Shown here in pieces: positions 1 to 8,322 of a stretch of DNA of 64,000 nucleotides (positions are counted from its first letter, which is position 1; every line of letters begins with the position of its first letter). A program made the position numbers and the translations under genes. The stretch covers positions 1,066,001-1,130,000 of the forward strand of contig NZ_CP030117.1 in assembly GCF_001039275.2 (NCBI RefSeq), written 5' to 3'. The stretch is from Brevibacillus brevis (lineage in GTDB: Bacteria > Bacillota > Bacilli > Brevibacillales > Brevibacillaceae). The notes under the pieces are model-generated. The model saw only the letters and a list, made by a program, of their open reading frames with translations, was not told the DNA's origin and ran no database searches.

Positions 1-85
1 CGACTTTACCCTGTTGAACATTCCGCCTGCATTCATCTATACCTGTCGTAATGGTCAAAGTGAAAACGATCAGCATGGGGCGTGA
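1..85 (+). CDS. 3' end of an unidentified gene (partial)
   Basis: Reading from base 2, one frame stays open to a TGA at 83-85, while the other two plus frames hit stops early. The 27-residue tail ends in a polar stretch (NGQSENDQHGA). It would end just before, and slightly overlap the upstream context of, the liaF start, as expected of a gene in the same operon. Too short to assign a family; it may also be chance. Confidence 0.35.
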   Translation, partial: DFTLLNIPPAFIYTCRNGQSENDQHGA

Positions 86-99
86 GAGAGGAGACTTTT

Positions 100-990
100 G
101 TGAAACTGTCCCGTTTGCACAAAATGTTGGCTGGTATCCTGATTATTTTTACGGGAATCGGCCTTTTGTTAGATAGTTTGGGTATCATTTCGTTCGGTCT
201 GTTTGATTTGTGGCCGATGGTGCTTATTTATTTCGGCCTTCGTTTGTGGGGGCAGAAAACTAGGATTGGCGGAGGGATTCTAATCTCCCTGGGGACCATC
301 ATCGCGATGGATATGTGGTTTGGTGTCGGGATCGATGATTTGTTCCAGATTGCAGTGCCAATCGTGTTTATTTATTTCGGGTTTCAGTTGATTCGGGGCA
401 AGAGCAGCAGACAAGATCAACGTGCGAATCAACCTTTAGGCGATAGGGAGACCCCGTCTGCTGCGGAGACGATTATGACAAGTGATGCGAGTGTTCAGAG
501 TGACGTAAAGGTTTCAACAGAGGAACGCCCTTGGCTAGATAGCTGGAATAAATGGAAGCATGTTAGTGGCAAAATTCCTCATCACGATGGAATGTCTTCA
601 TCACCTGACGACACGTTGCCAAAAGATTCCCGCAGTTCTCTGATTGGAGATTATCACCTGACCTCGGGGCGTTTTGAACTGAATCACTTACATGTCTGGC
701 ATGGAATCGGGGATGTCGTGATTGATCTTTCCCGGGCAGTGTTGATACGGGATGAGGCGATTCTTGTCGTAGAGGGCTGGGTAGGCGATGTGACGATTTA
801 TGTGCCTGTCGATCTTCCTGTATCGGTAACGGCAGGGTTGAGTATTGGTGACCTGGAGGTGCTAAGCCACCGTCAGGGAGGTATCAATCGCAGTGTTAAG
901 ATTCGTTCAGATCAGTATGATGAAGCATTGCAAAAAGTAAACTTGCATATCTCGCTGCTTGTCGGCGATATAAAAGTCAAGTACATCTAG
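100..990 (+). CDS. liaF: LiaF-like cell-wall-antibiotic response membrane protein
   Basis: Encodes 296 aa. The GTG at 100 is preferred to the GTG at 82 because GAGAGAGGAGA lies about 7 nt before it. The first ~100 residues hold about four hydrophobic segments (LAGILIIFTGIGLLL and following). A polar linker follows, then a beta-rich C-terminal domain (about 190-296, GDVVIDLSRAVL, GWVGDVTIYVP) typical of LiaF/DUF2154. In Bacillus LiaF holds the LiaS kinase inactive until envelope stress (known of the family). It is followed 14 nt later by the kinase and then the regulator, so it is probably one operon. No LiaI/LiaH gene is visible in the window. Confidence 0.85.
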   Translation: MKLSRLHKMLAGILIIFTGIGLLLDSLGIISFGLFDLWPMVLIYFGLRLWGQKTRIGGGILISLGTIIAMDMWFGVGIDDLFQIAVPIVFIYFGFQLIRGKSSRQDQRANQPLGDRETPSAAETIMTSDASVQSDVKVSTEERPWLDSWNKWKHVSGKIPHHDGMSSSPDDTLPKDSRSSLIGDYHLTSGRFELNHLHVWHGIGDVVIDLSRAVLIRDEAILVVEGWVGDVTIYVPVDLPVSVTAGLSIGDLEVLSHRQGGINRSVKIRSDQYDEALQKVNLHISLLVGDIKVKYI

Positions 991-1003
991 GAGGTACTGG
1001 CGG

Positions 1004-2152
1004 ATGCGTCGACAGCGATTGGCAAGTATTCAGTGGCAATACGTGCGCTATGGCATGTTACTGGCCGTCAGTGCAGTTACTGCCGCGTTTATTTGTTTCT
1101 TTTGGCTATACTTTTTATGGAAAGATCACCCGGGGATTCATCGGTGGTACAACGAAGTAATCAGCGACCGCAACTTCGTGTGGTGGCTTGAAGAATATAT
1201 AGGCATCAATCTGCCTGCCGATCCAGAGGGCTTGATTCAGCTTGCTGCTTTTGTTGTCTCTTTGCCTGCAGGTGTCTTAGTAGCATTGATCATTTCCTAT
1301 ATCATCGGGAATTTGTTGAAAAAGAGACTCAGTGTACTGTGGGAAGCTGCCATGAAACTTGGGCGCGGGATGCTGTCGTATCGGGTTCCCGAATTGGGAG
1401 TCGATGAAGTTGGCGAATTAGGATGGCAGATCAATCGCTTGGCTTCGCAATGGGAAGAGCAAGTGGCATCCTTGCAGCGGCTGTCGAACCACAATGCGGC
1501 TCTCGCAGAACAATTGAAGCATGCAGCGGTAACAGAGGAGCGACAGAGATTGGCGAGAGAACTGCATGATGCAGTCAGCCAGCAGTTGTTCGCCATCGCC
1601 ATGACGACGGCGGCGATGAAGCGGCTTGTAGAAAAGAATCCTCAACGTGCAGCACAGCAGATTGAATTGGTCGAAGAGATGGCAGCAGCTGCACAAGCGG
1701 AGATGAGGGCATTGCTCTTGCATCTTCGTCCGGCTACGTTGCAAAACAAGTCATTGAAGGAAGCCGTTCTGGAACTTTTAGATGAGCTGACGCGTAAAAA
1801 TACCATGCAGCTAACTTGGGAGATCGAAGACGTCGAAGGCTTGCCGAGTGGAATTGAGGATCATTTATTCCGCATTTTGCAGGAATCCTTGTCCAATACA
1901 TTGCGGCATGCCAGAGCTACCCAGATTACAGTGAAGCTGTTTACGCTGCAAGAGCAGGTTCGCCTGCGAGTAACGGATGACGGTGTTGGTTTTGATCCGG
2001 ATGGGGAGAAAATGACGTCCTACGGTTTACGCAGTATGCAAGAGCGCGTAGCAGAGGTCGGAGGCTCCATGGAGATTTACTCGGCAATTGGGAAGGGGAC
2101 GCAAATTGAGGTGCGTATTCCTCTAATGTCACAGACGGAACGGGAAGGGTGA
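1004..2152 (+). CDS. liaS: LiaS-like sensor histidine kinase
   Basis: Encodes 382 aa. Two membrane segments (about 16-38 and 80-105) flank a short extracellular loop, as in intramembrane-sensing kinases. A HAMP region follows (about 105-155), then a HisKA_3 dimerisation box with the phospho-acceptor His in RLARELHDAVSQQ, and a HATPase domain (NTLRHA near 300, DDGVGFD, GLRSMQER). The ATG at 1004 has TAGGAGGT just upstream. It lies between liaF and the NarL-type regulator with an 8-nt gap to the latter, so it should respond to cell-wall damage and phosphorylate LiaR. Confidence 0.9.
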   Translation: MRRQRLASIQWQYVRYGMLLAVSAVTAAFICFFWLYFLWKDHPGIHRWYNEVISDRNFVWWLEEYIGINLPADPEGLIQLAAFVVSLPAGVLVALIISYIIGNLLKKRLSVLWEAAMKLGRGMLSYRVPELGVDEVGELGWQINRLASQWEEQVASLQRLSNHNAALAEQLKHAAVTEERQRLARELHDAVSQQLFAIAMTTAAMKRLVEKNPQRAAQQIELVEEMAAAAQAEMRALLLHLRPATLQNKSLKEAVLELLDELTRKNTMQLTWEIEDVEGLPSGIEDHLFRILQESLSNTLRHARATQITVKLFTLQEQVRLRVTDDGVGFDPDGEKMTSYGLRSMQERVAEVGGSMEIYSAIGKGTQIEVRIPLMSQTEREG

Positions 2153-2159
2153 AGGCTCG

Positions 2160-2789
2160 GTGATTCGGGTACTACTGGTAGATGATCACGAAATGGTTCG
2201 GATGGGTCTGGCTGCTTATTTGTCTACAGAGGACGATATTGAAGTCGTAGCAGAGGCAGGCAGTGGAGAAGAAGGCGTGCGGATGACGCAAGAGCTGCGC
2301 CCGGATGTCGTTCTGATGGATTTGGTCATGGAAGGCATCGGTGGTGTGGAAGCGACTCGGCGTATTCGTGAAAGCTGTCCTTCCAGTAAGGTTATTGTTT
2401 TGACTAGCTTTATTGATGATGAAAAGGTATATCCGGTCATTGAAGCGGGGGCATTCAGCTACTTGCTGAAGACTTCACGTGCGGCCGAGATTGCAAAGGC
2501 AATCCGCTCTGCTGCGGCGGGTGAGCCAGTTTTGGAATCGAGGGTAGCAGGAAAAATTATGGCCCGTTTCCGTCACGGTCAAGAGTCCCATCCCCATGAG
2601 CAACTAACGCCGCGTGAATTGGAGGTTTTGAAGCTGATCGGTCAGGGCAAGTCCAACCAGGAGATTGCAGATGAGCTGATTATCGGGATCAAAACGGTCA
2701 AGACTCATGTGAGCAACATTCTTGCCAAGCTGAATGTGGAGGATCGCACGCAAGCGGCTATTTACGTGCATACACATAGCTTAGGCTAA
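2160..2789 (+). CDS. liaR: LiaR-like NarL-family response regulator
   Basis: Encodes 209 aa, GTG start. The receiver domain covers about 1-120, with acidic pocket DDH, phospho-acceptor Asp in VVLMDLVMEG and the conserved Lys in YLLKTS. The C-terminal LuxR/NarL helix-turn-helix (about 145-205) contains LTPRELEVLKLIGQGKSN and KTVKTHVSNIL. It is the cognate regulator of the LiaS kinase, which ends 7 nt earlier. Its target promoter is not apparent in the window. Confidence 0.9.
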   Translation: MIRVLLVDDHEMVRMGLAAYLSTEDDIEVVAEAGSGEEGVRMTQELRPDVVLMDLVMEGIGGVEATRRIRESCPSSKVIVLTSFIDDEKVYPVIEAGAFSYLLKTSRAAEIAKAIRSAAAGEPVLESRVAGKIMARFRHGQESHPHEQLTPRELEVLKLIGQGKSNQEIADELIIGIKTVKTHVSNILAKLNVEDRTQAAIYVHTHSLG

Positions 2790-2810
2790 TCACATACCAT
2801 CATGAATAGG

Positions 2811-2860
2811 TAAACGCGCCAAAAAGCTCCTCGGGTAACAGGGGCTCTTTCGCGCGTTTA
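2811..2860. terminator. Hairpin after the liaFSR operon
   Basis: TAAACGCGC (2811-2819) pairs with GCGCGTTTA (2852-2860), and an inner AAAGCTCC/GGGGCTCTTT extends the stem. No clean U-tract follows, so termination efficiency is uncertain. Confidence 0.55.
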
Positions 2861-2964
2861 CTTGTTTAAACCGTTTTTCTTATACACAAGCCGTGAGTTT
2901 TTTTCGCAGATGTGGTAAAGATAGTAAGTAACGAATGATAGATGACGGAAAGGAGGGACGGGCT

Positions 2965-3789
2965 ATGAGGCACAAACCTCAAACACGCTCCAAGGTGCTT
3001 TCGGCTGACAATGGTGTGGATATCGTCGGCGATGTTCACGGCTGTTACGACGAATTTATAGAATTGCTCAAACGCTTGGGATATGAACAAACCCGAGACG
3101 GTACATATCGCCATCCCCACGGCCGAAAGCTCCTTTCCCTCGGTGATATCACGAGTCGTGGGCCTTACTCAATCAAGATGCTGCAATTTTTTCACCATCA
3201 TATCACGGCAGGTCTGGCTGAGATGGTAGATAGTAACCACGGATGGAAAGTAGCTCGCTGGTTGGATGGCAGACCAGTGACATTGGCTCACGGAGATGAA
3301 AAGGTAGAAGAGGAGATTCGGCTGTATCAGCAAGAATACGGACCGAAGAAGGCCTCCTTGCTGCGAGAACAGAGTCGCAGATTGCTATTTTCTTCGCCTT
3401 CGCACATGATCATCAAACGGAATGAAAAAATAGTAGCGGTCGCCGTTCATGCGGGGATTCGCGATGATTACATAGGAATGGATTCGCCTGCGGTATACAC
3501 GTTTTGCCGATATGGCGATGTGGCAGGGACGGGACCGGATGGGCGCCCGATCCGTAGAGAATGGGCAAAAGAACGAAAAGTGACTTCGCCCATAATCGTA
3601 TGGGGACATGATCCGCATCCAGAGCCAAAACGAAAAAATGGCACCATCAACATCGACCAGGGATGTGTCTTCGGCGGAATGCTAACCGCCTATCGCTACC
3701 CAGAGGACGAATTGGTGAGTGTGCCAGCAAAAAGAAACTATTCGGGCTTAGCGGATACGCCACTTACCCGTTTTAAGGCAGACGATTAA
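2965..3789 (+). CDS. prpE: PrpE-like bis(5'-nucleosyl)-tetraphosphatase / metallophosphatase
   Basis: Encodes 274 aa. The ATG at 2965 follows AAAGGAGGG at 7 nt; the upstream ATG at 2935 has no ribosome site. It is a PPP-type calcineurin-like phosphoesterase. The first metal motif is GDVHG, the second GDITSRGP, then an NHGW box in place of GNHD/E, and later VHAGIRDDYIG and GHDPHPEPK. The C-terminal part (IDQGCVFGGMLTAYRYPE) is typical of PrpE, which cleaves Ap4A asymmetrically in Bacillus. Oddity: the usual Asp in GD-x-x-D-R-G is Ser here and the usual Gly before Asn-His is also Ser, so activity may differ. It stands alone. Confidence 0.75.
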   Translation: MRHKPQTRSKVLSADNGVDIVGDVHGCYDEFIELLKRLGYEQTRDGTYRHPHGRKLLSLGDITSRGPYSIKMLQFFHHHITAGLAEMVDSNHGWKVARWLDGRPVTLAHGDEKVEEEIRLYQQEYGPKKASLLREQSRRLLFSSPSHMIIKRNEKIVAVAVHAGIRDDYIGMDSPAVYTFCRYGDVAGTGPDGRPIRREWAKERKVTSPIIVWGHDPHPEPKRKNGTINIDQGCVFGGMLTAYRYPEDELVSVPAKRNYSGLADTPLTRFKADD

Positions 3790-3798
3790 AGGGAGACG

Positions 3799-4587
3799 TT
3801 ACGTTTTAAGCTTTTCGAATAAACGCTTCAGGATGACAGCTTGTGCCCAGAGTGGCAGAGGTTGGTCAGGCTGTTGACGCCATTGTTCGTCGGTTAATAA
3901 GCCTTGATCATACAGCCAGTTGACGGCTTCCTGCTTCCAGTCAGGCACATTCCCTCCTCCGTTTCCAGGAGAAGTGGTGGGAGCAAGGGTCGGTGCTGCA
4001 GTAGGTTTTGGAGTAGAAGTAGGAGTCGTAGGGGGCTGGTAAGGAAGTTTAGCGTACGTGCAAAATGCCCGGATTACCCCTTCCGCGAGATCTCGCCAAT
4101 CCTGTTGCAGTTTATTTGCGTCCAAAGCATTGTCAGCAAAGCCGTATTCGACGATTACTGTCTCCACGCTGCCAGTCTCCCGGTGCATGAAGTAGTAATC
4201 GAGTCGCGGATTATCTGGCAGTGTCCGCGTAAAAATGCGTCGATTCGGCATCCCTTCCGCTGCCAGGGCATCCTGGATCAATTGGGGAAAGGTTGGGGGG
4301 CCATAAATCGAGTAAATGACCTCGGAGCCTCGGCCGCCACCTGAGTTAATATGGTTGGATATACAGTAGCGAGCGCCGCTGTTTCGAACCAGGGCAGTCC
4401 GATCCTCACTCGTCAGAGTCACATCGGTTGTCCGTGTGATCGCGACAGGAATATTTAAATCCAAAAAGCGATTATATTGGTAGAGCGATATTTGCAAATT
4501 CATATCTTTCTCGGTAAATTGCGTGTTGTTGCCTCCGCCTGGATCACTGCCACCGTGTCCAGCGTCCAGAATCACAATTGGAGCCAT
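3799..4587 (-). CDS. N-acetylmuramoyl-L-alanine amidase (Amidase_3 family)
   Basis: Encodes 262 aa. The catalytic domain covers about 1-175. The zinc-site motif LDAGHGGSDPGG is at the N-terminus, then EKDMNL, SNHINSGGGRGSEV, and VETVIVEYGFADN with the catalytic Glu. A Pro/Thr-rich linker (PPTTPTSTPKPT) leads to a short C-terminal region. No signal peptide is present, which resembles prophage or sporulation-type CwlC/CwlV amidases. It cleaves the stem peptide from MurNAc (family knowledge). The ATG at 4587 follows AGGTGAAGC on the minus strand. It converges on prpE with 9 nt between them. Confidence 0.85.
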   Translation of the reverse strand: MAPIVILDAGHGGSDPGGGNNTQFTEKDMNLQISLYQYNRFLDLNIPVAITRTTDVTLTSEDRTALVRNSGARYCISNHINSGGGRGSEVIYSIYGPPTFPQLIQDALAAEGMPNRRIFTRTLPDNPRLDYYFMHRETGSVETVIVEYGFADNALDANKLQQDWRDLAEGVIRAFCTYAKLPYQPPTTPTSTPKPTAAPTLAPTTSPGNGGGNVPDWKQEAVNWLYDQGLLTDEQWRQQPDQPLPLWAQAVILKRLFEKLKT

Positions 4588-4748
4588 AGTTGCTTCACCT
4601 CTTGCTATTAGAATATGCTTGAAACAAAGATGTTGTTGAGGGCAGTGTTCTCATTTTCCAAGTTTTCTAATCACAATTTACAGAAGATAGCCCAACTATG
4701 GTACAATAAAAGAGTTCATAATTACGTATAGAGGATGGTAATGTATTG

Positions 4749-4979
4749 ATGGCTTGGTACAACTGGGTAATTCCAATTGTTACATTGTTAATCGGTCTCG
4801 CTGGTGGATTTTATGGAGGGACTTATTTATTGAAAAAACAAATGTCCAACATGCAAATGGACGAAAAGCAGCTTCAAGCCATGGCCCGTTCAATGGGGAT
4901 GAATCTCAACCAAAAGCAGCTTAAACAAATGAGCCGTACGATGAAAAACATGAAAATGCCAAATAAATTCGGGAAGTAG
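4749..4979 (+). CDS. yneF: YneF family (UPF0154) small membrane protein
   Basis: Encodes 76 aa. One N-terminal membrane segment (WVIPIVTLLIGLAGGFYGG) is followed by a basic, Met/Gln-rich cytoplasmic tail with the repeated pattern MGMNLNQKQLKQMSRTM, characteristic of UPF0154. Start ATG 4749; a TTG at 4746 is the alternative. AGAGGATGG lies about 10 nt upstream. A TACAAT box at 4702-4707 may be part of its promoter. Function is unknown in the family. Confidence 0.8.
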   Translation: MAWYNWVIPIVTLLIGLAGGFYGGTYLLKKQMSNMQMDEKQLQAMARSMGMNLNQKQLKQMSRTMKNMKMPNKFGK

Positions 4980-5000
4980 CGTGAAAGGGAGTGTCGTTTA

Positions 5001-5180
5001 ATGGGGGCGACCCGGCTGCGCTACACGATGATCGGTTTTATTGTTGGAGTGTTTATCGTGTATTTGAAAGACCTGCCGCTTGCTGAAGGAACTCGGTTTG
5101 CGGCCCCTTTTTACGGAGCGGGGATTGGACTGCTCATTGACGGCATCATTTTACGTATGAAAAAAAGAAAGCAAGAGTAG
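5001..5180 (+). CDS. 59-aa membrane protein, unidentified
   Basis: ATG at 5001 follows GAAAGGGA; the stop TAG is at 5178-5180. The product has two hydrophobic stretches, MIGFIVGVFIVYL and YGAGIGLLIDGIIL, with a basic C-terminus (KKRKQE). It starts 21 nt after yneF and is followed by a good terminator, so it is probably the second gene of that operon. No family recognised. Confidence 0.7.
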   Translation: MGATRLRYTMIGFIVGVFIVYLKDLPLAEGTRFAAPFYGAGIGLLIDGIILRMKKRKQE

Positions 5181-5186
5181 GGGAAG

Positions 5187-5214
5187 AGCCTGGCGAATGA
5201 TGCCAGGCTTTTTT
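5187..5214 (+). terminator. Rho-independent terminator after the yneF operon
   Basis: AGCCTGGC (5187-5194) pairs perfectly with GCCAGGCT (5202-5209) around a 7-nt loop, followed by a T-run. Confidence 0.85.
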
Positions 5215-5230
5215 CTGTTGGAAAAGGGCT

Positions 5231-6127
5231 TTATTTTTCAAGAGATTCAGCAAAATACCGGATGATAAAATCACAGAATTTGCGTGCTGCCAGGGAGAGA
5301 TATCTTTTTTCGTGCCGAATCATTTGAAAATGTCGCTGGCAGATCGGGTGTTCGATCGGAATCATGACAAGGTGAGGGTCTTCCTCCCGACTGATACAAC
5401 CGTAGAGGGCGATGCCAAGACCTGCGCGGACCAGCTTTTGGATAGAGCCGGGATCATCTACCCGACAGGCGAATTTGGGGGTAATCTCTGCTTTTTGAAA
5501 GAACTGATCGTACAGCATTTGGATGGGAAAGTCCTCTCTGTAGCCGATAAAGGACTCTTCAGCCAGCTCGCTTAGTCGAATACTGGTTTGTTTGGCTAGG
5601 TGATGGGTGCGGGGGACAGCTACGTGAATATCTTCTTTCAATACGGGCGTAGTCAAAATATCCGGCACCCTGATCGGCAAATGCGTGAAGCAAATATCCA
5701 CTTCGCCTGACTCCAGGAGGGTTGCCATTTCTTCAATGGAGGCTTGCGTGATTTGGAAATGAACATCGGGATGGAGGGCGAGAAACTTGCCCAACGGTTC
5801 TGATAACAAATCCAAGGTCGACGTTGCCAGATGAATACGACCATGCTCCATTCCGGCCAGATCCGATACGACTTTTTGACCTTCCTCCAAGAGGTTCAGT
5901 GCTTTATCTACACGCTCCAAATACGCCTTCCCAAATGTATTCAGCCGAATACGTCCTCGCTCGCGGTCAAATAACGGAACCCCGACATCCTCTTCCAACC
6001 GAGCAATCGTTTTGCTGAGAGCAGGCTGAGCAATCCGCAGCTCTTGGGCGGCTTTCGTCATATGCTGCCACTTGGCCACTGTTCGGAAATAGTGCAATTG
6101 CAACAATTCCATTTGATTCAACTCCAT
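5231..6127 (-). CDS. LysR-family transcriptional regulator
   Basis: Encodes 298 aa. The N-terminal winged HTH is classic LysR (LHYFRTVAKWQHMTKAAQEL, IAQPALSKTIARLEEDVG, LFDRERGRI, about 8-66). The rest is the periplasmic-binding-like effector domain (about 95-290, including EEMATLLESGEVDICFTHLP). It is divergent from the MFS exporter gene with 136 nt between them, the usual arrangement of a LysR regulator and its target. The inducer is not predictable. The region between is A/T-rich. Confidence 0.88.
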   Translation of the reverse strand: MELNQMELLQLHYFRTVAKWQHMTKAAQELRIAQPALSKTIARLEEDVGVPLFDRERGRIRLNTFGKAYLERVDKALNLLEEGQKVVSDLAGMEHGRIHLATSTLDLLSEPLGKFLALHPDVHFQITQASIEEMATLLESGEVDICFTHLPIRVPDILTTPVLKEDIHVAVPRTHHLAKQTSIRLSELAEESFIGYREDFPIQMLYDQFFQKAEITPKFACRVDDPGSIQKLVRAGLGIALYGCISREEDPHLVMIPIEHPICQRHFQMIRHEKRYLSLAARKFCDFIIRYFAESLEK

Positions 6128-6263
6128 ATACTCAGGTATATCAACTACATGTCAAAAGATATATTTTTGTTTATTTTAAAATCATTATAAACTACAACAA
6201 CAAGCAAGGCCAACAATCACCTTCCCGGGAAGAATCGGTGATAACGAGAGGTGTCTTTCCAAT

Positions 6264-7631
6264 ATGCAAACCGAACCACAACAACAATCTGCTGAAAAAG
6301 TTCTTCGCGTACTCGTGTTTACCCTCATGATTACGGTGATGAGTGCTACGATGTTCAATATCGTGTTACCGCAAATCAGGACAGAATTTCATTTATCTTT
6401 TAGCCAAGTAAGCTGGGTGACGTCTGCCTTTTTGTTAATCTATGCGGTTGGAACCGTGATGTACGGAAAGCTAGCCGATTCCTACAAGCTCAAACATTTG
6501 CTTACATTCGGATTGATTCTATTTGCCATCGGCTCCGTTATCGGGTTTTTCGCTCAAAATTATGGCATGGTGTTATTTGGGAGAATTGTGCAGGCAGCAG
6601 GAGCTGCAGTTGTTCCGGCGACGTCTTCCATTATTCCGGTGCGTTATTTTCCCCCAGAGAGTAGGGGGCGAGCTCTAGGGATCTCCATGACCGGGATGGC
6701 AATCGGTAGCGCATTAGGTCCTGTTCTTTCCTCTTTGCTGGTCAGTCTGCTCGATTGGAGATGGCTGTTCTGCATGCCGTTGTTCACGCTTTTTGCCGTG
6801 CCTTTTTTCCGTAAGTATTTGGAGGAGGAGGAGCGGGAGGCTGTCAAAATGGACTGGATCGGCGGTGGGCTTCTCGCCATAACGATTGCGTTGCTTTTGC
6901 TATCTATTACGAATCAGAGCTTGTTGCTCGCACTGGGGTGCATCCTCGCATTCCTTCTGTTCTTGGTAAGAATTCGGACGACCGCAGAACCTTTTGTTCG
7001 TCCTGGCTTATTCCGGAGCAAACGCTATTCGCTCGGGCTGGTTATTGCCTTTTTGATGATAGGGAGTGGTTATTCGTTCGCTTTCCTTAGTCCACAGTTG
7101 TTGGCCAATGTGAATCATCTGGCACCAGGGCTCATTGGCTTTGTCATGGTACCGGGAGCAATTGTGACCGCGTTCTTGGGGAAAAAGGCCGGGATTCTTG
7201 CAGATAAGAAAGGGAATTCGTATTTATTTTACACAGCGTCTGCGCTACTTTTGAGCAGCTTTGTCCTCTTCTCTTCCTTTGCGGGAGTATCCCCGTTCCT
7301 CATTGCCGTTTTTCTGATTTTTGGTAATGTCGGACTATCGTTTATGATGATTTCGATGTCAAACGCAATCTCGCAGTCGCTACCAAAGGAACAGATCGGC
7401 GTCGGTATGGGACTGATGGCAATGCTGAATTTTATTGCAGGTGCACTTGCCGCTACCTTGTACGGCAAAACGATTGATGGAGGAGCTGCTGTGAGCTGGA
7501 ATCTGTTCAATAGCTATCCAGGAGCGTCCGTCTATAGCAATATTTACTCCGCTTTAGTGCTCGTGATACTGGGTCTCGCCGTCCTATATTACAGACAGTT
7601 CGGCCGCAGCTCGGTGAGAGAGATCAATTAA
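6264..7631 (+). CDS. MFS drug exporter, Tet(K)/Tet(L)-like (DHA2 type)
   Basis: Encodes 455 aa, close to Tet(L) length, with about 14 hydrophobic segments. Resemblance to Tet(L) is clear across the N-terminal half: NIVLPQIRTEF, SWVTSAFLLIYAVGTVMYGKLAD, FGRIVQAAGAAVVPA and the motif-C-like GMAIGSALGPVLSS. The C-terminal half is also similar (GLIGFVMVPGAIV, MGLMAMLNFIAG). Proton-coupled efflux is expected; the substrate is not known, and chromosomal relatives need not confer tetracycline resistance. The RBS GAGAGGTG is near 6247. Regulation by the divergent LysR gene is inferred. Confidence 0.82.
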   Translation: MQTEPQQQSAEKVLRVLVFTLMITVMSATMFNIVLPQIRTEFHLSFSQVSWVTSAFLLIYAVGTVMYGKLADSYKLKHLLTFGLILFAIGSVIGFFAQNYGMVLFGRIVQAAGAAVVPATSSIIPVRYFPPESRGRALGISMTGMAIGSALGPVLSSLLVSLLDWRWLFCMPLFTLFAVPFFRKYLEEEEREAVKMDWIGGGLLAITIALLLLSITNQSLLLALGCILAFLLFLVRIRTTAEPFVRPGLFRSKRYSLGLVIAFLMIGSGYSFAFLSPQLLANVNHLAPGLIGFVMVPGAIVTAFLGKKAGILADKKGNSYLFYTASALLLSSFVLFSSFAGVSPFLIAVFLIFGNVGLSFMMISMSNAISQSLPKEQIGVGMGLMAMLNFIAGALAATLYGKTIDGGAAVSWNLFNSYPGASVYSNIYSALVLVILGLAVLYYRQFGRSSVREIN

Positions 7632-7667
7632 TTGGGTTATTAAAATTAATTTTATTGATAGCCTCCA

Positions 7668-7696
7668 TTGACAATCAGATATAAACCGAATAAAAT
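7668..7696 (+). promoter_or_regulatory. Sigma-A promoter of the leuA leader
   Basis: TTGACA (7668-7673), a 17-nt spacer and TAAAAT (7691-7696). Transcription would start near 7703, immediately before the first T-box stem I. Confidence 0.8.
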
Positions 7697-7701
7697 TTCA
7701 A

Positions 7702-8003
7702 ACAATAATAACAATAACGCGAAGAACGGGAACAGTAAGTGGACTGATCTGTTTAGAGAGCTGCGGGATGGTGCAACGCAGTCAGAGAAGCCAGTGAAGC
7801 TCGCCCGGGAGCGGCAGGACTGAACGAGATGTAGCGCTGCATCGAGCAGTAAGTTCTGACGGTTAACCTCCGTGATCGGGTTGTGCTGATCGACTAGGAT
7901 CAGTACATGAGGTGGACTTCTGGCGAGTAGCTGGGGTCAACGAGAGTGGTACCGCGATAGACAAGGTCTGTCGTCTCTTCGATAGAGACGGCAGGCCTTT
8001 TTG
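7702..8003 (+). promoter_or_regulatory. T-box leader 1 (leucine, CUC specifier) upstream of leuA
   Basis: Stem I shows the GAAGAACGGGAACAGTAAG and AGAGAGCTGCGGG pattern. The specifier-loop region has CTC at 7800-7802 in the context GAAG-CTC-GCCCGGGAG. The T-box sequence GAGAGTGGTACCGCG is at 7942-7956. A terminator stem, AAGGTCTGTCGTCTC (7963-7977) with GAGACGGCAGGCCTT (7985-7999), is followed by T residues. Uncharged tRNA-Leu would favour the antiterminator (family knowledge). Confidence 0.92.
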
Positions 8004-8013
8004 ATTTTCACAA

Positions 8014-8282
8014 CGACATAGAACAAACGCGAAGAACGGGAGCTAGTAAAGCAAATTTCTTGTCCAGAGAGCTGCGGGTAGGTGCGACGCAGTCAGGAAA
8101 TGCTCGAATCTCACCCGGGAGCGGCAAGGTTGAAAACATACAGTAGACCTTGACGGATCGTCCCACGTCATCGGGACAGCGAGGTGGATTCTCTTTTGAA
8201 AAAGAGGGGATCAACGAGAGTGGTACCGCGGCAGCCAAAAGCTTGTCGTCTCTTGTATATGGAGACGGCGGGCTTTTTTTAT
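8014..8282 (+). promoter_or_regulatory. T-box leader 2 (leucine, CUC specifier), tandem copy
   Basis: A second complete T-box. Stem I has CGCGAAGAACGGGAG and AGAGAGCTGCGGG. CTC at 8110-8112 lies in the same context as in copy 1 (GAAT-CTC-ACCCGGGAG). The T-box motif GAGAGTGGTACCGCGG is at about 8216-8231. The terminator AAGCTTGTCGTCTC (8239-8252) pairs with GAGACGGCGGGCTT (8262-8275), then a T-run. The two copies differ in their variable loops, so they are diverged duplicates rather than a recent repeat. Confidence 0.92.
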
Positions 8283-8322
8283 TACGGAAAATACGACTAA
8301 AAAAATTGAGGAGGCATTACCC

